A DNA stretch of 64,000 nt from DSNY01 sp016861185. GTDB lineage: Bacteria; Pseudomonadota; Gammaproteobacteria; Burkholderiales; Burkholderiaceae_F. The position numbers and the translations under genes were made by a program. The notes under the pieces were generated by a model that was not told where the DNA came from, ran no database searches, and saw only the letters and a list, made by a program, of their open reading frames with translations. The stretch is from contig SZOR01000008.1 of assembly GCA_030263275.1 (NCBI GenBank), forward strand, positions 1-64,000, given 5' to 3'. Positions 23,471 through 33,107 of this stretch are shown piece after piece (within the stretch, counting starts at the first letter, position 1; the number at the start of each line of letters is the position of its first letter).

Positions 23471-24546
23471 CGATAGCCGGCCGCAGCCAGCGTCGCTGCG
23501 ACCGCTTCGTCCGGCACCGTGCGCTGGACCGCACGACCGATGCGTTCGAGCAGCACGAACTTCACGCGTCCGGCTTCGGCCTTCTTGTCGCCGCGCATCG
23601 ACTCGAGCGCGTCGCGCAGCGACAGCCCTTCGATCCGCGTCGGCAGCCGCGCGGCCGCCACCGCGGCCTCGATGCGCTCGACGTCGGCGCGCGCGATCAA
23701 CCCGAGCCGGTGCGACAGGTCGGCCGCCAGACACAGACCGCAGCCCACCGCTTCGCCGTGCAGCCAGCGCGAAAACCCGGTCAGCGCCTCGATCGCATGG
23801 CCGAAGGTGTGGCCGAGGTTCAGCAGCGCGCGCTCGCCCGCCTCGCGCTCGTCGCGCGCGACCACGCCGGCCTTGATCTCGCACGAGCGCGCGATCGCGG
23901 CCGCCAGCGCTTCCTCGTCGCACGCCAGTAGCCGCGGCAGGTCGCGCAGCGTGCGCTCGAAGTAGTCGGCGTCCGCAAGCAGCCCGTGCTTGAGCACCTC
24001 GGCCAGACCGGCGGAAAGCTCGCGCGGCGGCAGCGTGCGCAGCGTGTCGGTATCCGAGAGGACGAGCGCGGGCTGATGAAACGCGCCGATCAGGTTCTTG
24101 CCGCGCGGATGGTTGACGCCCGTCTTGCCACCGACCGAGGAGTCGACCTGCGCGAGCAGCGTGGTGGGCGCCTGCGCGTAGCGGATGCCACGCATGTAGA
24201 TCGCCGCGGCGAAGCCGGCGATGTCGCCGACCACGCCCCCGCCGAGCGCGACGACGAGACTCCTGCGGTCGGCGCCGCTCGCGACCAGCGCATCGAGCAC
24301 GCGCCCGACCGTGGCCATGGTCTTGTGCTGCTCGCCGCCGATCAGCTCGAGCAGCGCCGTCGGAGCGACGCGGCGCGCCGCCGCGAGCGCCGTTTCGCCG
24401 TACAGCGGCGCGACCGTCGCGTCGCTGACGATCAGGATCGAGGTCGGCGCCAACGGCGCGACGAAGGTGTCGATCCGAGCGAGCAGGGCGCCGCCGATGT
24501 GGATCTCGTACGGCGAGCCGGCCAAACCGACGTGAACGCGCTGCAT
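23467..24546 (-). CDS. aroB: 3-dehydroquinate synthase AroB
   Basis: 359 residues. It cyclises DAHP to 3-dehydroquinate, the second shikimate step, with NAD and Zn. Visible are GGEQHKTM, the NAD loop GGGVVGDIAGF, the lysine-containing GGKTGVNHPRGKN, ELSAGLAEVLKHG and the Zn ligand region NLGHTFGHAIE. It starts 25 bp after aroK and overlaps dgt, forming aroK-aroB-dgt. Confidence 0.96.
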   Translation of the reverse strand: MQRVHVGLAGSPYEIHIGGALLARIDTFVAPLAPTSILIVSDATVAPLYGETALAAARRVAPTALLELIGGEQHKTMATVGRVLDALVASGADRRSLVVALGGGVVGDIAGFAAAIYMRGIRYAQAPTTLLAQVDSSVGGKTGVNHPRGKNLIGAFHQPALVLSDTDTLRTLPPRELSAGLAEVLKHGLLADADYFERTLRDLPRLLACDEEALAAAIARSCEIKAGVVARDEREAGERALLNLGHTFGHAIEALTGFSRWLHGEAVGCGLCLAADLSHRLGLIARADVERIEAAVAAARLPTRIEGLSLRDALESMRGDKKAEAGRVKFVLLERIGRAVQRTVPDEAVAATLAAAGYR

Positions 24547-24571
24547 GCGGCGATTGTAAGCGGCACCCTCA

Positions 24572-25111
24572 TCACGACTCGCCGAGCAAGGCGCTCACGT
24601 CCGGATGCGCGAGGATGCGCTTGACGAGCTTTTTCGGGTTCATGATGCCGGACTGGAAGCTCAGATGCGCGGTCTGCCGGTACAGCGGCTCGCGCTCGTG
24701 CACGAGCTGCTCGATGCGCGCGCGCGGGTTCTCCGTCTGCAGCAGTGGCCGCGCGGTGTCGCGCCGGGTCCGCCGCACGATTTCGTCCACCGTCGAATGC
24801 AGGTAGACGACGAGGCCGCGCTCGTGCAGAACCCGCCGGTTGTCCTCGCGCAGCACCGCGCCGCCGCCGGTGGCGAGCACGATCCCGTGCCGCTGCGTCA
24901 GCTCGTCGAGCAGCGCCGCTTCGCGCCGGCGAAAGCCCTCTTCGCCCTCGACCTCGAAGATCGTCGCGACCGACGCGCCTGCGCGCGCCTCCAGCTCGCG
25001 ATCGCAGTCGACGAACTCGAGACCGGCCGCCTGTGCGAGCAGCCGGCCGATGGTCGTCTTGCCGACGCCCATCATGCCGATCAGGAAGATCGATCCGGAG
25101 CGCGCATGCAT
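24572..25111 (-). CDS. aroK: shikimate kinase AroK
   Basis: 179 residues. It phosphorylates shikimate. The P-loop is GMMGVGKTT (12-20); substrate and lid residues appear in FVDCDRELE, FRRREAALL, ATGGGAVLRE and the lid RRDTARPLL. A long alternative frame in another phase (24432-25118) is a shadow. An intrinsic terminator separates it from pilQ, so it probably has its own promoter. Confidence 0.95.
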   Translation of the reverse strand: MHARSGSIFLIGMMGVGKTTIGRLLAQAAGLEFVDCDRELEARAGASVATIFEVEGEEGFRRREAALLDELTQRHGIVLATGGGAVLREDNRRVLHERGLVVYLHSTVDEIVRRTRRDTARPLLQTENPRARIEQLVHEREPLYRQTAHLSFQSGIMNPKKLVKRILAHPDVSALLGES

Positions 25112-25138
25112 CGGTCAAGGTTAGCCGAGAAGCGCGCG

Positions 25139-25170
25139 GGAAAAAGCAAGGCCGCCCGAGGCGGCCTTGC
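25139..25170 (-). terminator. intrinsic terminator after pilQ
   Basis: A perfect 10-bp stem CAAGGCCGCC/GGCGGCCTTG (25147-25156 with 25160-25169) and a three-base loop, followed on the minus strand by GCTTTTT. It lies 25 bp past the pilQ stop and ends the pilMNOPQ transcript. Confidence 0.85.
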
Positions 25171-25194
25171 AGCGGAATGGCGGGCCTGGGACGC

Positions 25195-27342
25195 TCAGCG
25201 CACGGCGGCCGTGACGCGCTCGGACACGACGCGCGGCGTGATGAAGATCATCAGCTCGGTGCGGTCGTTGACGCGCTGGCGGTTCTTGAACAGCGTGCCC
25301 AGGACAGGGATGTCGCCCAGCAGCGGCACCTTGGTGACGGTGCTGCGTTCGATCTGCTCGTAGATGCCGCCGAGCACGACCGTGCCGCCATTTTCCACGA
25401 GCACCTGCGTCTGCACGTTCTTCGTGTCGATCGCCGGGCCCGACGCGGTGTCCTGGCCGCGGCTGTCCTTGTTGACCTTGACGTCGAGGAAGATCGCGCC
25501 CTCCGGGGTGATCTGCGGCGTCACCTCGAGCTTCAGCACCGCCTTGCGGAACGAGATGCTGGTCGCGCCGCTGGAGGTCGCCTGCTGGTACGGGATCTCG
25601 GTGCCCTGCTCGATGATCGCCTTGACCTTGTCCGCCGTGATCACGCGTGGACTGGACACGATCTTGCCGCGGCCGTCGGCCTCGAGCGCGGAGATCTCGA
25701 GGTTGACCAACCGCGTAACGCTGCTGTTGAACAGCGTCAGCCCGAACGTCCCCGGCTGGAAGCCGCCGATCGTTCCGGCCGGCAGGTTGACGAAGTTCGG
25801 GTTCGTCACCGTGCGATTGCCGATGGTGATCGTGTTCGTTCCGCCGGCGCCGGTGCCGGTGCCGGTCGTGAACGTGCTGCCTGCGCCGGCGTTCACCCAC
25901 TCGCCGTTGGTGATCCGCGCGAAACCGAAACGCACGCCGAGGTTCTGGCTGAACTTGTCGTCGGCCTCGACGATGCGCGCCTCGATCAGCACCTGCGGCA
26001 CGGGGATGTCGATGCGCCCGAGCAGCCGCCGCACTTCCTCGAGCCTTGCGGCCGTGTCCTGCACGAACAGCTGGTTCGTGCGCGGATCGACCACGACGCT
26101 GCCGCGTTTGGACAGCAGGCGCTGCTTCTCGTCGACCAGCAGCTTGCGCACGTCGTCGGCCTTCTGATAATTGACGACGAAATTCTCGGTGCGCAGCGGC
26201 TCGAGATCCGCGATCTGGTTGCGCGCTTCGAGCTCGAGCTTCTCCTTCGTGGCCAGCTCGTCGCGCGGGGCAACGATGATCACGTTGCCGTTCTTGCGCA
26301 TGTCGAGGCCCTTGCTCTGCAGAATGATGTCGAGCGCCTGGTCCCACGGCACGTCCTTCAGCCGCAACGTGATCGAGCCCTGCACAGAGTCGCTGGTGAT
26401 GATGTTCAGGTTCGTGAAGTCGGCGATCACCTGCAGCAGCGAGCGCACGTCGACGTTCTGGAAGTTCAGCGACAGCCGTTCACCCTGGTAGCCCTGCCGG
26501 GTGCCCTGGAACAGCCGCGACGGATCTTCCTTGACCGGCTTGACCTCGACGACGAAGCGCGTGTCGCTCTGGTACGCGTTCTGCTCCCACAGCCCGCGCG
26601 GCTCGATCACCATGCGGACGTTGCCGCCCTGCTGGAAGGTGTTGACCTGCGCGACCGGCGTACCGAAGTCCGTGACGTCGAGCCGGCGGCGCAGCGCCTC
26701 GGGCAGCGATGTATTCAGGAAGTCGACGACGACCGTCTGGCCTTGCTGCCGGATGTCCACGCTGGTGTTCGGATCCGACAGATCGACGACCACGCGACCT
26801 TCGCCCTCGGCACCGCGGCGGAAGTCGATTCCGCGCAGCGTTCGCCCCGTTTCGGCCGCCGCCGTCGTCGCCGCGGCCGCGGGCGCCGCGGCAGGCGCTT
26901 CGGCCGCGCGGAACGTCGTCGTGTCGGCCGAGGCGCCGAGCGCGACCTGGATCGTGTTGCCGTCGGCCGTGATCGCGTAGGTGACTTGCCGGCGCAGGTT
27001 CAGCACGACGCGCGAACGTCCCTGCGCCTGCACGACGTTAACCGAGCGCAGATCGCCCTGATTGATCTCGACGAGGTTCTTGCCCAGATTGTTGATGGTC
27101 TGCGGCAGGTCGATCGCGATGCGCGCCGGATTGGCCACCGAAAAGCTCGGCGGGACACCCGGGGCCGCATCCTTCAACTGGATCGTCAGCACGACGCTCG
27201 TGCCGGTCTGGGTCGCATCGATGCGTTCGATGCTGTTGCCCGCCGCGGCAGCCTGCGCCGAGGCGCCCGACGGCAGCAGCGCTACGGCGGCGAACCAGCC
27301 GAACGCCGCCGCGCTCCACAAGGTTTTCATCGAGATCCTCAT
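25195..27342 (-). CDS. pilQ: type IV pilus secretin PilQ
   Basis: 715 residues. It forms the outer-membrane pore for the pilus. Signal peptide ends near ASAQ (30); two AMIN domains lie around 45-130 and 165-270; secretin N-domains follow (LNLNFQNVDVRSLLQVI in part, then DPRTNQLFVQD); the C-terminal secretin barrel begins about 470 and includes VPLLGDIPVLGTLFKNR. The first ATG (27342) overlaps the pilP stop; a second Met at 27330 has a GAGGA site and is nearly as likely. Confidence 0.95.
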   Translation of the reverse strand: MRISMKTLWSAAAFGWFAAVALLPSGASAQAAAAGNSIERIDATQTGTSVVLTIQLKDAAPGVPPSFSVANPARIAIDLPQTINNLGKNLVEINQGDLRSVNVVQAQGRSRVVLNLRRQVTYAITADGNTIQVALGASADTTTFRAAEAPAAAPAAAATTAAAETGRTLRGIDFRRGAEGEGRVVVDLSDPNTSVDIRQQGQTVVVDFLNTSLPEALRRRLDVTDFGTPVAQVNTFQQGGNVRMVIEPRGLWEQNAYQSDTRFVVEVKPVKEDPSRLFQGTRQGYQGERLSLNFQNVDVRSLLQVIADFTNLNIITSDSVQGSITLRLKDVPWDQALDIILQSKGLDMRKNGNVIIVAPRDELATKEKLELEARNQIADLEPLRTENFVVNYQKADDVRKLLVDEKQRLLSKRGSVVVDPRTNQLFVQDTAARLEEVRRLLGRIDIPVPQVLIEARIVEADDKFSQNLGVRFGFARITNGEWVNAGAGSTFTTGTGTGAGGTNTITIGNRTVTNPNFVNLPAGTIGGFQPGTFGLTLFNSSVTRLVNLEISALEADGRGKIVSSPRVITADKVKAIIEQGTEIPYQQATSSGATSISFRKAVLKLEVTPQITPEGAIFLDVKVNKDSRGQDTASGPAIDTKNVQTQVLVENGGTVVLGGIYEQIERSTVTKVPLLGDIPVLGTLFKNRQRVNDRTELMIFITPRVVSERVTAAVR

Positions 27343-27902
27343 CGCTTGCTCCCCTGCTGCTGGCGTGCCGCAGCCTCCTGCAGTTCAAGTTTGGCGGGCC
27401 GTTCGACCCATTCGCCGGCAGCGTCCTGCACGATTTCCTTGAGTTGGACTTCGGTTTCCGAGATGCGCGTGATCAGACCGAAGTTCTGCCCGACGTAGTT
27501 GCCGACGCGCACCAGATGTGTGGCGCCGTTGGTTTCCAGCAGGGCGACGTTGGCCCCTCCCTGCCGCATCATGCCGACCATGCGGATCTGATCGAGCGGA
27601 AACCCTTCCAGCGTTTCGCGCCGGCGCTCCAGATCGGGTTTGATCGCCGAGGCCGAAACCCGCGCCTGCTGCTGGCGCGCCACCGCCATCACGATCTTCT
27701 GCGGGTCGAACGGATCGACCGAACCCCGGCCTTCGTAGGCGTACGGTGAGAACTCCTTCGGCTCGGGCACGGGTTGCGTGGTCGGCTTCATCGACGCCTT
27801 GACCTCGGCCATCCACTCCTGGATCTGCTTTTCGTCGGACGCACCGCAGGCGGCGACGAGCGCGACCGCGGCAAGGCAGAGGGTCAAGCGCAGGGTTCTC
27901 AT
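27339..27902 (-). CDS. pilP: type IV pilus inner-membrane lipoprotein PilP
   Basis: 187 residues. Signal peptide with lipobox LVAACG (Cys at about 19), then a disordered linker rich in Pro, then a beta-domain (PLDQIRMVGMMRQGG, HLVRVGNYVGQNFG) that contacts PilQ. It links the PilNO membrane pair to the secretin. The start at 27902 is the Met of the signal peptide. It overlaps pilQ by ATGA. Confidence 0.94.
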   Translation of the reverse strand: MRTLRLTLCLAAVALVAACGASDEKQIQEWMAEVKASMKPTTQPVPEPKEFSPYAYEGRGSVDPFDPQKIVMAVARQQQARVSASAIKPDLERRRETLEGFPLDQIRMVGMMRQGGANVALLETNGATHLVRVGNYVGQNFGLITRISETEVQLKEIVQDAAGEWVERPAKLELQEAAARQQQGSKR

Positions 27903-27912
27903 CGACGATCCG

Positions 27913-28554
27913 TCATTTCTTGGCCGCGGCCGCCTGGCGCGCCTTGCGCTGGGCCGCGAGTTCCTCTTCGTCCAGGTAGCGGAAGGTCTTGGCGGTCGCA
28001 TCGAGCGACAGCGTGCCGTCCTTGCCGGTCTGGATCACGAGGTTGTTCAGCGTCACGATCCGCGGCAGATTGGCAATGTCGCTGGTGAACGCGCCGAGAT
28101 CGTGATAGCGGCCGGAAACCTTCACCGCGATCGGCAGCTCGGCGTAGTACTCCTTCAGGTTGGTCTGCCCGGGTCGGAACAACTCGAACTGCAGGCCGCG
28201 TCCGATGCCGGCCTGGTTGATGTCCGACAGCAGCGCGTCCATCTCCGCCTTGCTCGGAAGCTGCTTCTCGAGCGTCAGCACGTACTGGCTGACCTGCTCC
28301 TTCTGCTTGCGCAGTTCCTCGAGATTGATCGCCTGCTGCAGCTTGCTCTTGTACTGCTCCTTGAGCTGCGATTCGGCCTGCCGCAGCCGTTCGAGCTCGT
28401 CGACCTGCTTGCTCCACAGCAGGAACCACCCAAGCACGCCGCAGGCCACGATCGCGACCAGCCACACGGTCGCGCGCGGCAGCAGCGGCCAAGTGCCGAC
28501 GTTCTCCAGGGTCAGGCCCTGGAACTGGGACACGATGTCGCGGGCGTTCGCCAT
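27913..28554 (-). CDS. pilO: type IV pilus alignment protein PilO
   Basis: 213 residues: one N-terminal membrane helix (WLVAIVACGVLGWFLLW), a coiled coil (ELERLRQAESQLKEQY onward to about 100) and a periplasmic ferredoxin-like domain. It dimerises with PilN. Ends in a Lys/Ala tail. It lies 24 bp after pilN and 10 bp before pilP. Confidence 0.94.
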   Translation of the reverse strand: MANARDIVSQFQGLTLENVGTWPLLPRATVWLVAIVACGVLGWFLLWSKQVDELERLRQAESQLKEQYKSKLQQAINLEELRKQKEQVSQYVLTLEKQLPSKAEMDALLSDINQAGIGRGLQFELFRPGQTNLKEYYAELPIAVKVSGRYHDLGAFTSDIANLPRIVTLNNLVIQTGKDGTLSLDATAKTFRYLDEEELAAQRKARQAAAAKK

Positions 28555-28578
28555 GCTCTCCTCGTCGCTGCGGCCCCG

Positions 28579-29229
28579 TTACTGCTTCTTGGGCGCTGCG
28601 CCCGGCGCGGGCTGACCCGGACGCTGCGCGGGAGCCCCACGGGCAGCCTGTTGAAGCTGGGCGCGTTCGGGTGTGGGCCGCAGGAAGAAATTCAGCGAAA
28701 ACTCGAACAGCCGGCGCTGCACGTTCTGCGGCGTCTGCCCGGCGATCTTGATCTCGACCAGTTCCGGCCGTTCGAGGTACCTGGAGTTGTTCTGCAGGTT
28801 GCGCAGGAACTCCGAGACGCGCTCGTTCGACGCGGCCCAACCGGTGACGTTGACCTTGCGATCCTCCTGCTTGATCGCGCGCAGGTAGATGCCTTCCGGC
28901 GTCTGCTTGGTCAACTCGTCCATCAGGTACACGGGCTGATTGCGGTCGGCCTGCAGATCCTCGACCGCACGCTGGCGCGCGCGCAGCGCCTCGATCTCCT
29001 GGCGCAGCGTCGCGATCTCCTTGATCTGGACGTCGAGCTTGCGGTTCTCGTTCTCGATGTACTGGTTGCGCTCGAGCTGTCCGCTGATGTAGCCCTGCAG
29101 CACCGACCACACGAGCCCGACCAGCGCGATCCCCGCGACGAAGCTCACGAGCGTCAGCGCGTAGAAGGTCTTCTTCTGCCGCTCGCGCCGCGCCTCGCGG
29201 TGCGGCAGCAGGTTGATGCGGATCCTCAT
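28579..29229 (-). CDS. pilN: type IV pilus alignment protein PilN
   Basis: 216 residues. The N-terminal cytoplasmic tail INLLPHREARRERQKK is the conserved segment that binds PilM; a membrane helix, coiled coil and periplasmic domain follow. The C-terminus is Pro/Gln/Ala-rich. ATGA overlap with pilM. Confidence 0.94.
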   Translation of the reverse strand: MRIRINLLPHREARRERQKKTFYALTLVSFVAGIALVGLVWSVLQGYISGQLERNQYIENENRKLDVQIKEIATLRQEIEALRARQRAVEDLQADRNQPVYLMDELTKQTPEGIYLRAIKQEDRKVNVTGWAASNERVSEFLRNLQNNSRYLERPELVEIKIAGQTPQNVQRRLFEFSLNFFLRPTPERAQLQQAARGAPAQRPGQPAPGAAPKKQ

Positions 29230-30302
29230 TTATCGAACCTCCGCATCGCCAGCCCGCACGGCGTCAGCAGCGCCGGCGCGTCCAGCCGAAGCTGCTTCTC
29301 GCGCACGCTCGCCGCGATCTCCATGCCCTTGAACGGCGAGATGACGGAGGTCGGCACCTGCGCGCGCTCCATCAGCGCGTCCGCCAGCCCGGTGATCACG
29401 GCCGATCCGCCGGCCAGCATGATCTGGTCGACGCGCGTGTACGGCGTGGACGTGAAGAAGAACTGCAGCGCGCGCGTGATCTCGGTCACCGCGGTGTCGA
29501 TGAACGGCCGCAGTACCTCGTTCTCGTAGTTCGCCGGCAGGTCGCCGCTGCGCTTCTTCTGCTCGGCTTCCTCGGCCGGGATGCCGTAGGTGCGCGCGAT
29601 GTCACCCGTCAGCTGCTGGCCGCCGAAAGGCTGCTCGCGTTCGTAGATCGCCTCGCCGTCGTGCATCACCGTGACGCTGGTCGTGTTGGCGCCGATGTAG
29701 AACACCGCGATCACGAGCCCTTCGCCGCCGTTGGGCAGCTGCTCGATCAGCCGCTCGAGCGCAGCGCGCATGGCGTACGACTCGACGTCGACGACGACCG
29801 GTTTCAGTCCTGCCGCCTGAGCGACCGCCATCCGGTCTTCGACCTTTTCCTTGCGCGACGCGGCGATCAGCACCTCGACGTCGTCCGGCGCATTCGGAAT
29901 CGGGCCGAGCACCTGGAAGTCCAGGCTCACCTCGTCGAGCGCAAAAGGGATGTACTGGTTCGCCTCGCTCTCGACCTGCATCTCGAGTTCTTCCTCGCGC
30001 AGGTTGGCGGGCAGCGCGATGCGCTTGGTGATCACCGCCGACGCCGGCAACGCCATCGCGACGTTCTTGATGCGCGAACCCGCGCGGCGCCACGCGCGTT
30101 TGACCGCCTCGGCGACCACGTCGATCTTGTCGATGTTGCCGTCGACGACCGCACCGCGCGGCAGCGGCTCGATCGCGTAACGCTCGAGGCGCATCACGCC
30201 GCCACCCGCATCCGACAGTTCGACGATCTTGACGCTGGACGACCCGATGTCGAGGCCCACCAGCGGCGGAGCTTTCGACGTGAAGGGCAACTCGAAGGCC
30301 AA
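29226..30302 (-). CDS. pilM: type IV pilus actin-like protein PilM
   Basis: 358 residues, FtsA/actin fold. The nucleotide-binding loops are GLDIGSSSVKIVEL at the N-terminus and the AGGSAVITGL segment near 300. PilM binds the PilN tail in the cytoplasm and connects the pilus motor to the alignment complex. First gene of pilMNOPQ, divergent from ponA. Confidence 0.95.
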   Translation of the reverse strand: MAFELPFTSKAPPLVGLDIGSSSVKIVELSDAGGGVMRLERYAIEPLPRGAVVDGNIDKIDVVAEAVKRAWRRAGSRIKNVAMALPASAVITKRIALPANLREEELEMQVESEANQYIPFALDEVSLDFQVLGPIPNAPDDVEVLIAASRKEKVEDRMAVAQAAGLKPVVVDVESYAMRAALERLIEQLPNGGEGLVIAVFYIGANTTSVTVMHDGEAIYEREQPFGGQQLTGDIARTYGIPAEEAEQKKRSGDLPANYENEVLRPFIDTAVTEITRALQFFFTSTPYTRVDQIMLAGGSAVITGLADALMERAQVPTSVISPFKGMEIAASVREKQLRLDAPALLTPCGLAMRRFDK

Positions 30303-30455
30303 GGGGGCGCTCCCGTGATCGCAATCGACTCGAAGTTGGAAGGAACCTGTCGTCCAGTATTACCGACAAACGGCGTTGGCACCCACCCGTCGATCCGTCG
30401 AAAAGAGCGGGTCGGACTCCCCAAATTTCTTTATTTTTCGAGCGCTTACCGCTGA

Positions 30456-30485
30456 ATTATTCGAGGCTACGTGAAATCCTAACAA
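30456..30485 (-). promoter_or_regulatory. candidate sigma70 promoter of pilMNOPQ
   Basis: On the minus strand TTGTTA (30480-30485), an 18-base spacer and AATAAT (30456-30461). This is the AT-richest part of the 406-bp pilM-ponA gap and would give a leader of roughly 150 bases. Confidence 0.4.
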
Positions 30486-30624
30486 CAGACTGTAAGCGAG
30501 CACAAGACGGGAGAACGGACGAACAGTGACCGGTTTTGGGTATTCCTGCATGGATTGCGGTATGCGTCGATGCAAACGTGCGCGGCGCGATCGGCGCATC
30601 GCCGATGAGTTCGGGTGCGCCGCC

Positions 30625-30630
30625 TATAAT
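30625..30630 (+). promoter_or_regulatory. candidate -10 element of ponA
   Basis: A perfect TATAAT preceded by GCC, 78 bp before the ponA GTG. No good -35 lies at the right distance (CCGATG would be the hexamer), so it may depend on an activator or be fortuitous. Confidence 0.35.
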
Positions 30631-30708
30631 CCGCACCTCCTCACCGCCGTGTCGCGGGCGCCCGCAAACCCGAGTTGAACGGTCGCGACCGCGAGGCATC
30701 CAATCCAC

Positions 30709-33087
30709 GTGCCTTCCGCAACGAACAGCTCCGGCATCGGCGCTCGCTTTCGCGCCTGGTCGACCACGCTCGCCGGCCGCGTCGTGCTCTACGGGGCCGC
30801 GCTCGCGCTCGGCGGTGCCGTCGCCGCCGGGCTGCTGCTCGTCTTCGTGTTCGCGGTGGCGTACTCCAATCTGCCGCCGATCGACGCGTTGACCGAGTAC
30901 CGGCCGAAGATCCCTTTGCGCGTGTGGACCAGCGACGGCGTGCTGATCGGCGAATTCGGCGAGGAGCGGCGCGACTACGTCGAGATCAGGGACGTCCCCG
31001 ACCGGCTCAAGCAGGCGATCCTCGCCGCCGAGGACGATCGCTTCTACCAGCACCGCGGCGTCGATTACGCGGGATTGGCGCGCGCGGCGATCGCCAACTT
31101 CGCGTCCGGGCGCCGCGGCCAGGGCGGCAGCACGATCACGATGCAGGTCGCGCGCAACTTCTTCCTGAGCTCCGAGCGCAGCTACATCCGCAAGATCTAC
31201 GAGATCGCGCTCGCGCTGAAGATCGAATCGACACTGCCGAAGGACCGCATCCTGGAGATCTACATCAACCAGATCTTCCTCGGCCAGCGCGCATACGGAT
31301 TCTCGGCGGCTGCGCAGGTCTACTTCGGCAAGAAGCTGAAGGATCTCACGGTCGCCGAGATGGCAACGCTCGCGGGCCTGCCGGTAGCGCCGAGCGCGTA
31401 CAACCCCTGGGTCAATCCGCGCCGAGCGAAAGCGCGACAACAGTACGTGCTGTCGCGCATGCTCGCGCTCGGGTCCATCGATCAGAAAACCTACGACGCC
31501 GCATTGAAGGAGGAATTCAGGCAGCGTCCGGCCGCGGTCACCGCCGCTTCGCAGCCCAACGCCCGCAACCGCCTGCACGCGGAGTTCGCCGCGGAAATGG
31601 TGCGGCAGCTGATGTTCGACATCTTCCGCGAGGAGACGTACACACGCGGGTTGAACGTCTACACGACGCTGGTCAGCACCGACCAGCGGGCGGCGTATGA
31701 GGGTCTGCGCGCGCAGGTGCTCGAGTACGACCGCCGCTACGGCTACCGGGGACCGGAGGCCTTCATCGAGCTCGCGAAGGACGAGCAGGTGCGCGAGCAG
31801 CGCATCGAGGATGCGCTGGTCGAAGCCATCGACAGCCCGAACCTGTATCCGGCCGTCGTGCTGGAGAGCTCGCCGAAGCTCGTGAAGGCGGTCCTGCAGG
31901 GTGGCGAGACGATCCAGATCCAGGGGGCCGGGTTGCGGTTCGCAGCGCGCTCGCTCGACCCGAAGGCGCAGCCGACACGGCGCATCGTTCCGGGCGCGGT
32001 GATCCGGGTGACGCAGAACGCGCAGGGCGTGTGGGAGATCACGCAGCTGCCGCAGGTCGAGGCCGCGTTCGTCGCGGCCAACGCCAGCGACGGTGCGATC
32101 CGGGCGCTGGTCGGCGGCTTCGACTTCAACCTGAACAAGTTCAACCACGTCACGCAGGCATGGCGGCAGCCGGGATCGAGCTTCAAACCGTTCGTGTACT
32201 CGGCTGCGCTCGAAAAGGGCTTCATGCCGAGCACGCTGATCAACGACGCGCCGTTGACGGTCGACCCGGCCATGACCGGCGGGCAGGGCTGGGAGCCGCG
32301 CAATTACGACGGCAAGTTCGAAGGCCCGATGCGCATGCGCCAGGGGCTGGCGAAGTCCAAGAACCTCGTGTCGATCCGGATCCTGCAGTCGATCACGCCG
32401 CAGTACGCGCAGTCGTTCGTCACGCGGTTCGGCTTCGAAGCCGACAGGCATCCTGCTTACCTGACGATGGCGCTCGGCGCCGGTTCGGTCACCCCGTGGC
32501 AGATGCTCGCCGGCTACGCGGTCTTCGCCACCGGCGGCTACCGCGTGCAGCCCTACCTGATCAGCCGCGTGACGGAAACCAATGGCAAGGTACTGATGGA
32601 GGCGCAGCCGCTGAAGGCCGGCGACGAAAGCCACCGGGTTCTGGAAGCGCGCAACGCGTTCATCATGGACAGCATGCTGCGCGACGTCGCCCGTTACGGC
32701 ACGGCAGCGCGCGCGACCGCGTTGAAACGCTCTGACATCGCCGGCAAGACCGGAACGACCAACGACACGCACGACGCCTGGTTCGCGGGCTACGGCGGCG
32801 GCCTGGTTGCGGTCGGCTGGATGGGCTTCGATCAGCCGCGCCCGCTCGGCGAACGCGAGACCGGCGGCGGGCTCGCGCTGCCGATCTGGCTGTCGTACAT
32901 GAGCGCCGCGCTGAAAGATCGTCCCGAGCAGATCATGGCGATGCCCGAAGGCGTGGCCGCGATCGGCGGCGAGGTCTACTACGCGGAGTTCCCGCCCGGG
33001 CAAGGGGTGGCCAGCGTCGGTCTCGAAGACGGCCTGCCGCCGGAAGAGCAGAAGAAGAACGAACAGGTGCGCGATCAGATCTTCTGA
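30709..33087 (+). CDS. ponA: penicillin-binding protein 1A (bifunctional transglycosylase/transpeptidase)
   Basis: 792 residues, GTG start. One N-terminal membrane anchor (30-52), then the GT51 transglycosylase with catalytic Glu in AAEDDRFYQHRGVD (E108) and GQGGSTITMQVARN; an OB-like domain; then the transpeptidase with SSFK (Ser490, Lys493), SKN near 550 and KTGT (680-683). It polymerises and cross-links peptidoglycan. Its position opposite pilMNOPQ is conserved in many proteobacteria. Transcription converges on cyaY. Confidence 0.95.
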   Translation: MPSATNSSGIGARFRAWSTTLAGRVVLYGAALALGGAVAAGLLLVFVFAVAYSNLPPIDALTEYRPKIPLRVWTSDGVLIGEFGEERRDYVEIRDVPDRLKQAILAAEDDRFYQHRGVDYAGLARAAIANFASGRRGQGGSTITMQVARNFFLSSERSYIRKIYEIALALKIESTLPKDRILEIYINQIFLGQRAYGFSAAAQVYFGKKLKDLTVAEMATLAGLPVAPSAYNPWVNPRRAKARQQYVLSRMLALGSIDQKTYDAALKEEFRQRPAAVTAASQPNARNRLHAEFAAEMVRQLMFDIFREETYTRGLNVYTTLVSTDQRAAYEGLRAQVLEYDRRYGYRGPEAFIELAKDEQVREQRIEDALVEAIDSPNLYPAVVLESSPKLVKAVLQGGETIQIQGAGLRFAARSLDPKAQPTRRIVPGAVIRVTQNAQGVWEITQLPQVEAAFVAANASDGAIRALVGGFDFNLNKFNHVTQAWRQPGSSFKPFVYSAALEKGFMPSTLINDAPLTVDPAMTGGQGWEPRNYDGKFEGPMRMRQGLAKSKNLVSIRILQSITPQYAQSFVTRFGFEADRHPAYLTMALGAGSVTPWQMLAGYAVFATGGYRVQPYLISRVTETNGKVLMEAQPLKAGDESHRVLEARNAFIMDSMLRDVARYGTAARATALKRSDIAGKTGTTNDTHDAWFAGYGGGLVAVGWMGFDQPRPLGERETGGGLALPIWLSYMSAALKDRPEQIMAMPEGVAAIGGEVYYAEFPPGQGVASVGLEDGLPPEEQKKNEQVRDQIF

Positions 33088-33107
33088 TCGCGAGCGGCGC
33101 GCGTCGC

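Noticed and set aside
24432..25118. 228-codon alternative to aroK
   Set aside because: Different phase from the P-loop protein; Arg-rich, no motif, and it overlaps the aroB start.
24745..27498. 917-codon open frame on the plus strand opposite aroK and pilQ
   Set aside because: Antisense artefact of high GC; no family motifs and it crosses the terminator between pilQ and aroK.
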